A stretch of DNA of 59,432 bases from Stemphylium vesicarium (lineage: Eukaryota; Ascomycota; Dothideomycetes; Pleosporales; Pleosporaceae), in the NCBI GenBank assembly GCA_004380135.1, contig QXCR01000169.1:1-59432 (forward strand), read 5' to 3'. Position 1 is the stretch's first letter; every line of letters begins with the position of its first letter. Below the pieces are notes generated by a model, which saw only the letters and a program-made list of their open reading frames with translations, did not search any database and was not told the DNA's origin. Made by a program: the position numbers and the translations under genes. Below are positions 58,301 through 59,432 of the stretch, in pieces.

Positions 58301-58575
58301 CCCTGCGACGCTTTTCCAACTCTTCCCCTCTTCCAGGCGATGACGCGGATTGGGCTGTCATCTGCAAATCACCTTTGACCAACCACTCGCTGCCTTTCTG
58401 GCGAATTGGTCCCTTCACGGCCCTGCGACTGCCGAGGCCGCTCTCCACCAGCTGCCCCCCCGCGACCTTCCTGGCTTTTGCCGTTTGGTGGTCCTGGAAC
58501 CATCCGTTGTGCCCAGTAGTGCTCTGTCATACATAGCCGCATGGCCATAGCGGACTCCGTCTGGCATATGTAAGG
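55333..58575. other. 3.2-kb intergenic region, no gene recognised
   Basis: It contains the promoter of the P450 and probably a long leader of the downstream transcription factor gene. At 56701-56729 three imperfect copies of an AAGGTAYSTC decamer stand in tandem. Frames of 100-198 codons exist but are arginine-rich and overlap on both strands, as expected for GC-rich non-coding DNA. Confidence 0.45.
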
Positions 58576-59432
58576 ATGGCTGATCCTGACGCGCCCGGCC
58601 AGTCTAAGAGAGCTCGTTTGGGCACCGCTTCCAACCTTGAGTATAACGGCCACGGATTTCCACCCCCTCCTCCACCGCCTCACAGCCAACCCACTCGACC
58701 TCCGACTCATCCCACTCTGGTCCAGGCTTCTCCGCCCTACAGTGCCCACGGTCTACCCGCTCCTTCTCACCAGTACACCGCTCACCCCCAAGGCTACCCC
58801 GGGCCACTACCCTCACCGTCGTTGCCACCCTCTGACATTCGTGCCCTTGCGGACCCACGGAACATACCCTCTCCTCGTCAGCATCCCAATGGCGTTACTG
58901 GACCTTCTTCTGTGACGATCCCCCAGGACCGCATCTCGACTTACCGTCCCCCACCCACACCGCAGTCAACATCGGCCCAAGAGCCGCACAGTTCCCGCTC
59001 CACCAGCCTCAGCCTCAGCGTCGACGTCAAGTCCCAACCGCAACCTCAACCTCCCATGGAGCATGGCGGGCATCACCCTCCGTGGCCTATGAACTCCGAG
59101 CACCGGTCTAATGGCAGCATGTCCAACGGATACGGCCATGCCATGAGTCCATCTCATCCCAATGGACCGCCATACCACGCGCAACCGCCGCCTAGCCAGC
59201 AATATGCCCAGCCCGTGACGCCTTACGCGCCTACGCCTTACATGAGTGACTATGGTGCAGCACAGCAGATTCGAAGAAAGCAGGTCCGAGCCACGCAGGC
59301 TTGCAATCACTGCCGCTCGAGAAAGCAAAAATGCGACGAAGCCCGGCCGTGCCAGTTCTGCAGAGAGAACAACTTCGACTGCCAGTACAAGGATGTTCCG
59401 CCACCCAAGTGCGTCGCCCCAACTTCATATTT
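58576..59432 (+). CDS. Zn(II)2Cys6 transcription factor, 5' part (runs off the window)
   Basis: The frame is open from ATG 58576 to at least 59408, where a GTGCGT that follows CCACCCAA may be the donor of the first intron; the gene continues beyond the window. The first 235 residues are proline/serine/histidine-rich. The binuclear zinc cluster lies near residues 243-269: ACNHCRSRKQKCDEARP, then CQFCRENNFDC, with spacing C-x2-C-x6-C-x5-C-x2-C-x6-C, preceded by basic residues (RRKQVRATQ). Known role of the family: DNA-binding regulators of metabolism or development, usually recognising CGG half-sites. Having the zinc cluster after a long disordered N-terminus is less usual than an N-terminal cluster. 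The target and orthology cannot be told from this part. Confidence 0.88.
   Translation, partial: MADPDAPGQSKRARLGTASNLEYNGHGFPPPPPPPHSQPTRPPTHPTLVQASPPYSAHGLPAPSHQYTAHPQGYPGPLPSPSLPPSDIRALADPRNIPSPRQHPNGVTGPSSVTIPQDRISTYRPPPTPQSTSAQEPHSSRSTSLSLSVDVKSQPQPQPPMEHGGHHPPWPMNSEHRSNGSMSNGYGHAMSPSHPNGPPYHAQPPPSQQYAQPVTPYAPTPYMSDYGAAQQIRRKQVRATQACNHCRSRKQKCDEARPCQFCRENNFDCQYKDVPPPKCVAPTSY

Noticed and set aside
1..59432. tRNA, 5S rRNA, CRISPR arrays, intact transposons
   Set aside because: I looked for tRNA B-box-like sequences, a 5S internal control region, regularly spaced repeats and transposase or reverse transcriptase motifs by eye and found no convincing case. A tRNAscan-SE and Rfam run would settle the RNA genes.

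Overview
The window is nuclear DNA of a filamentous ascomycete. Genes are interrupted by very short introns (about 45-70 nt, GTAAGT/GTATGT-type donors, CTAAC-like branch points), there are no operons, and the proteins are typical of Pezizomycotina. The protein set and intron style suggest Dothideomycetes, perhaps Pleosporales; this is inference, since no marker gene could be compared. I rebuilt 22 protein genes by joining exons and checking that every joined frame stays open and sums to whole codons. One of them runs off the right edge.

Left part (1-24.6 kb): MIS12/MTW1 kinetochore subunit (-), LAMMER kinase (-), class III aminotransferase (-), SRP19 (+), a gene-poor stretch of about 4.2 kb that may hide one small spliced gene, a secreted aspartic protease (-), DEAD-box helicase Dbp6 (-) divergent from the GPI-anchor glycosyltransferase Gpi3/PIG-A (+), and a secreted DUF3455-type protein (-).

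Middle (27-49.8 kb): this part is dense with housekeeping genes. Golgi CASP/Coy1 (-) is divergent from a Vps3-like CORVET subunit (+); prefoldin 4, an MFS transporter, an APH-like kinase and an orphan protein follow on +. The CDC7-type kinase (-) and condensin Cnd1/Ycs4 (+) share a 277-bp promoter carrying MluI-box-like ACGCG motifs. Mitochondrial uS17 (-) is divergent from the ER DnaJ protein Scj1 (+).

Right part (50-59.4 kb): two minus-strand genes have bacterial-type domains (RapZ C-terminal-like and CinA C-terminal-like), then a cytochrome P450 (-), about 3.2 kb without a recognisable gene, and the first exon of a Zn(II)2Cys6 transcription factor (+) cut by the window end.

I recognised no tRNA, rRNA, CRISPR array or intact transposon. 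There is no clear mobile island or biosynthetic cluster. The most useful leads are the RapZ-like/CinA-like gene pair, the CDC7-condensin bidirectional promoter, two perfect 11-bp-stem hairpins and a GC-box inverted repeat in promoters, the microexon structure of GPI3, an ATGA stop-start overlap before the APH-like gene, and the possible missed small gene near 12 kb.
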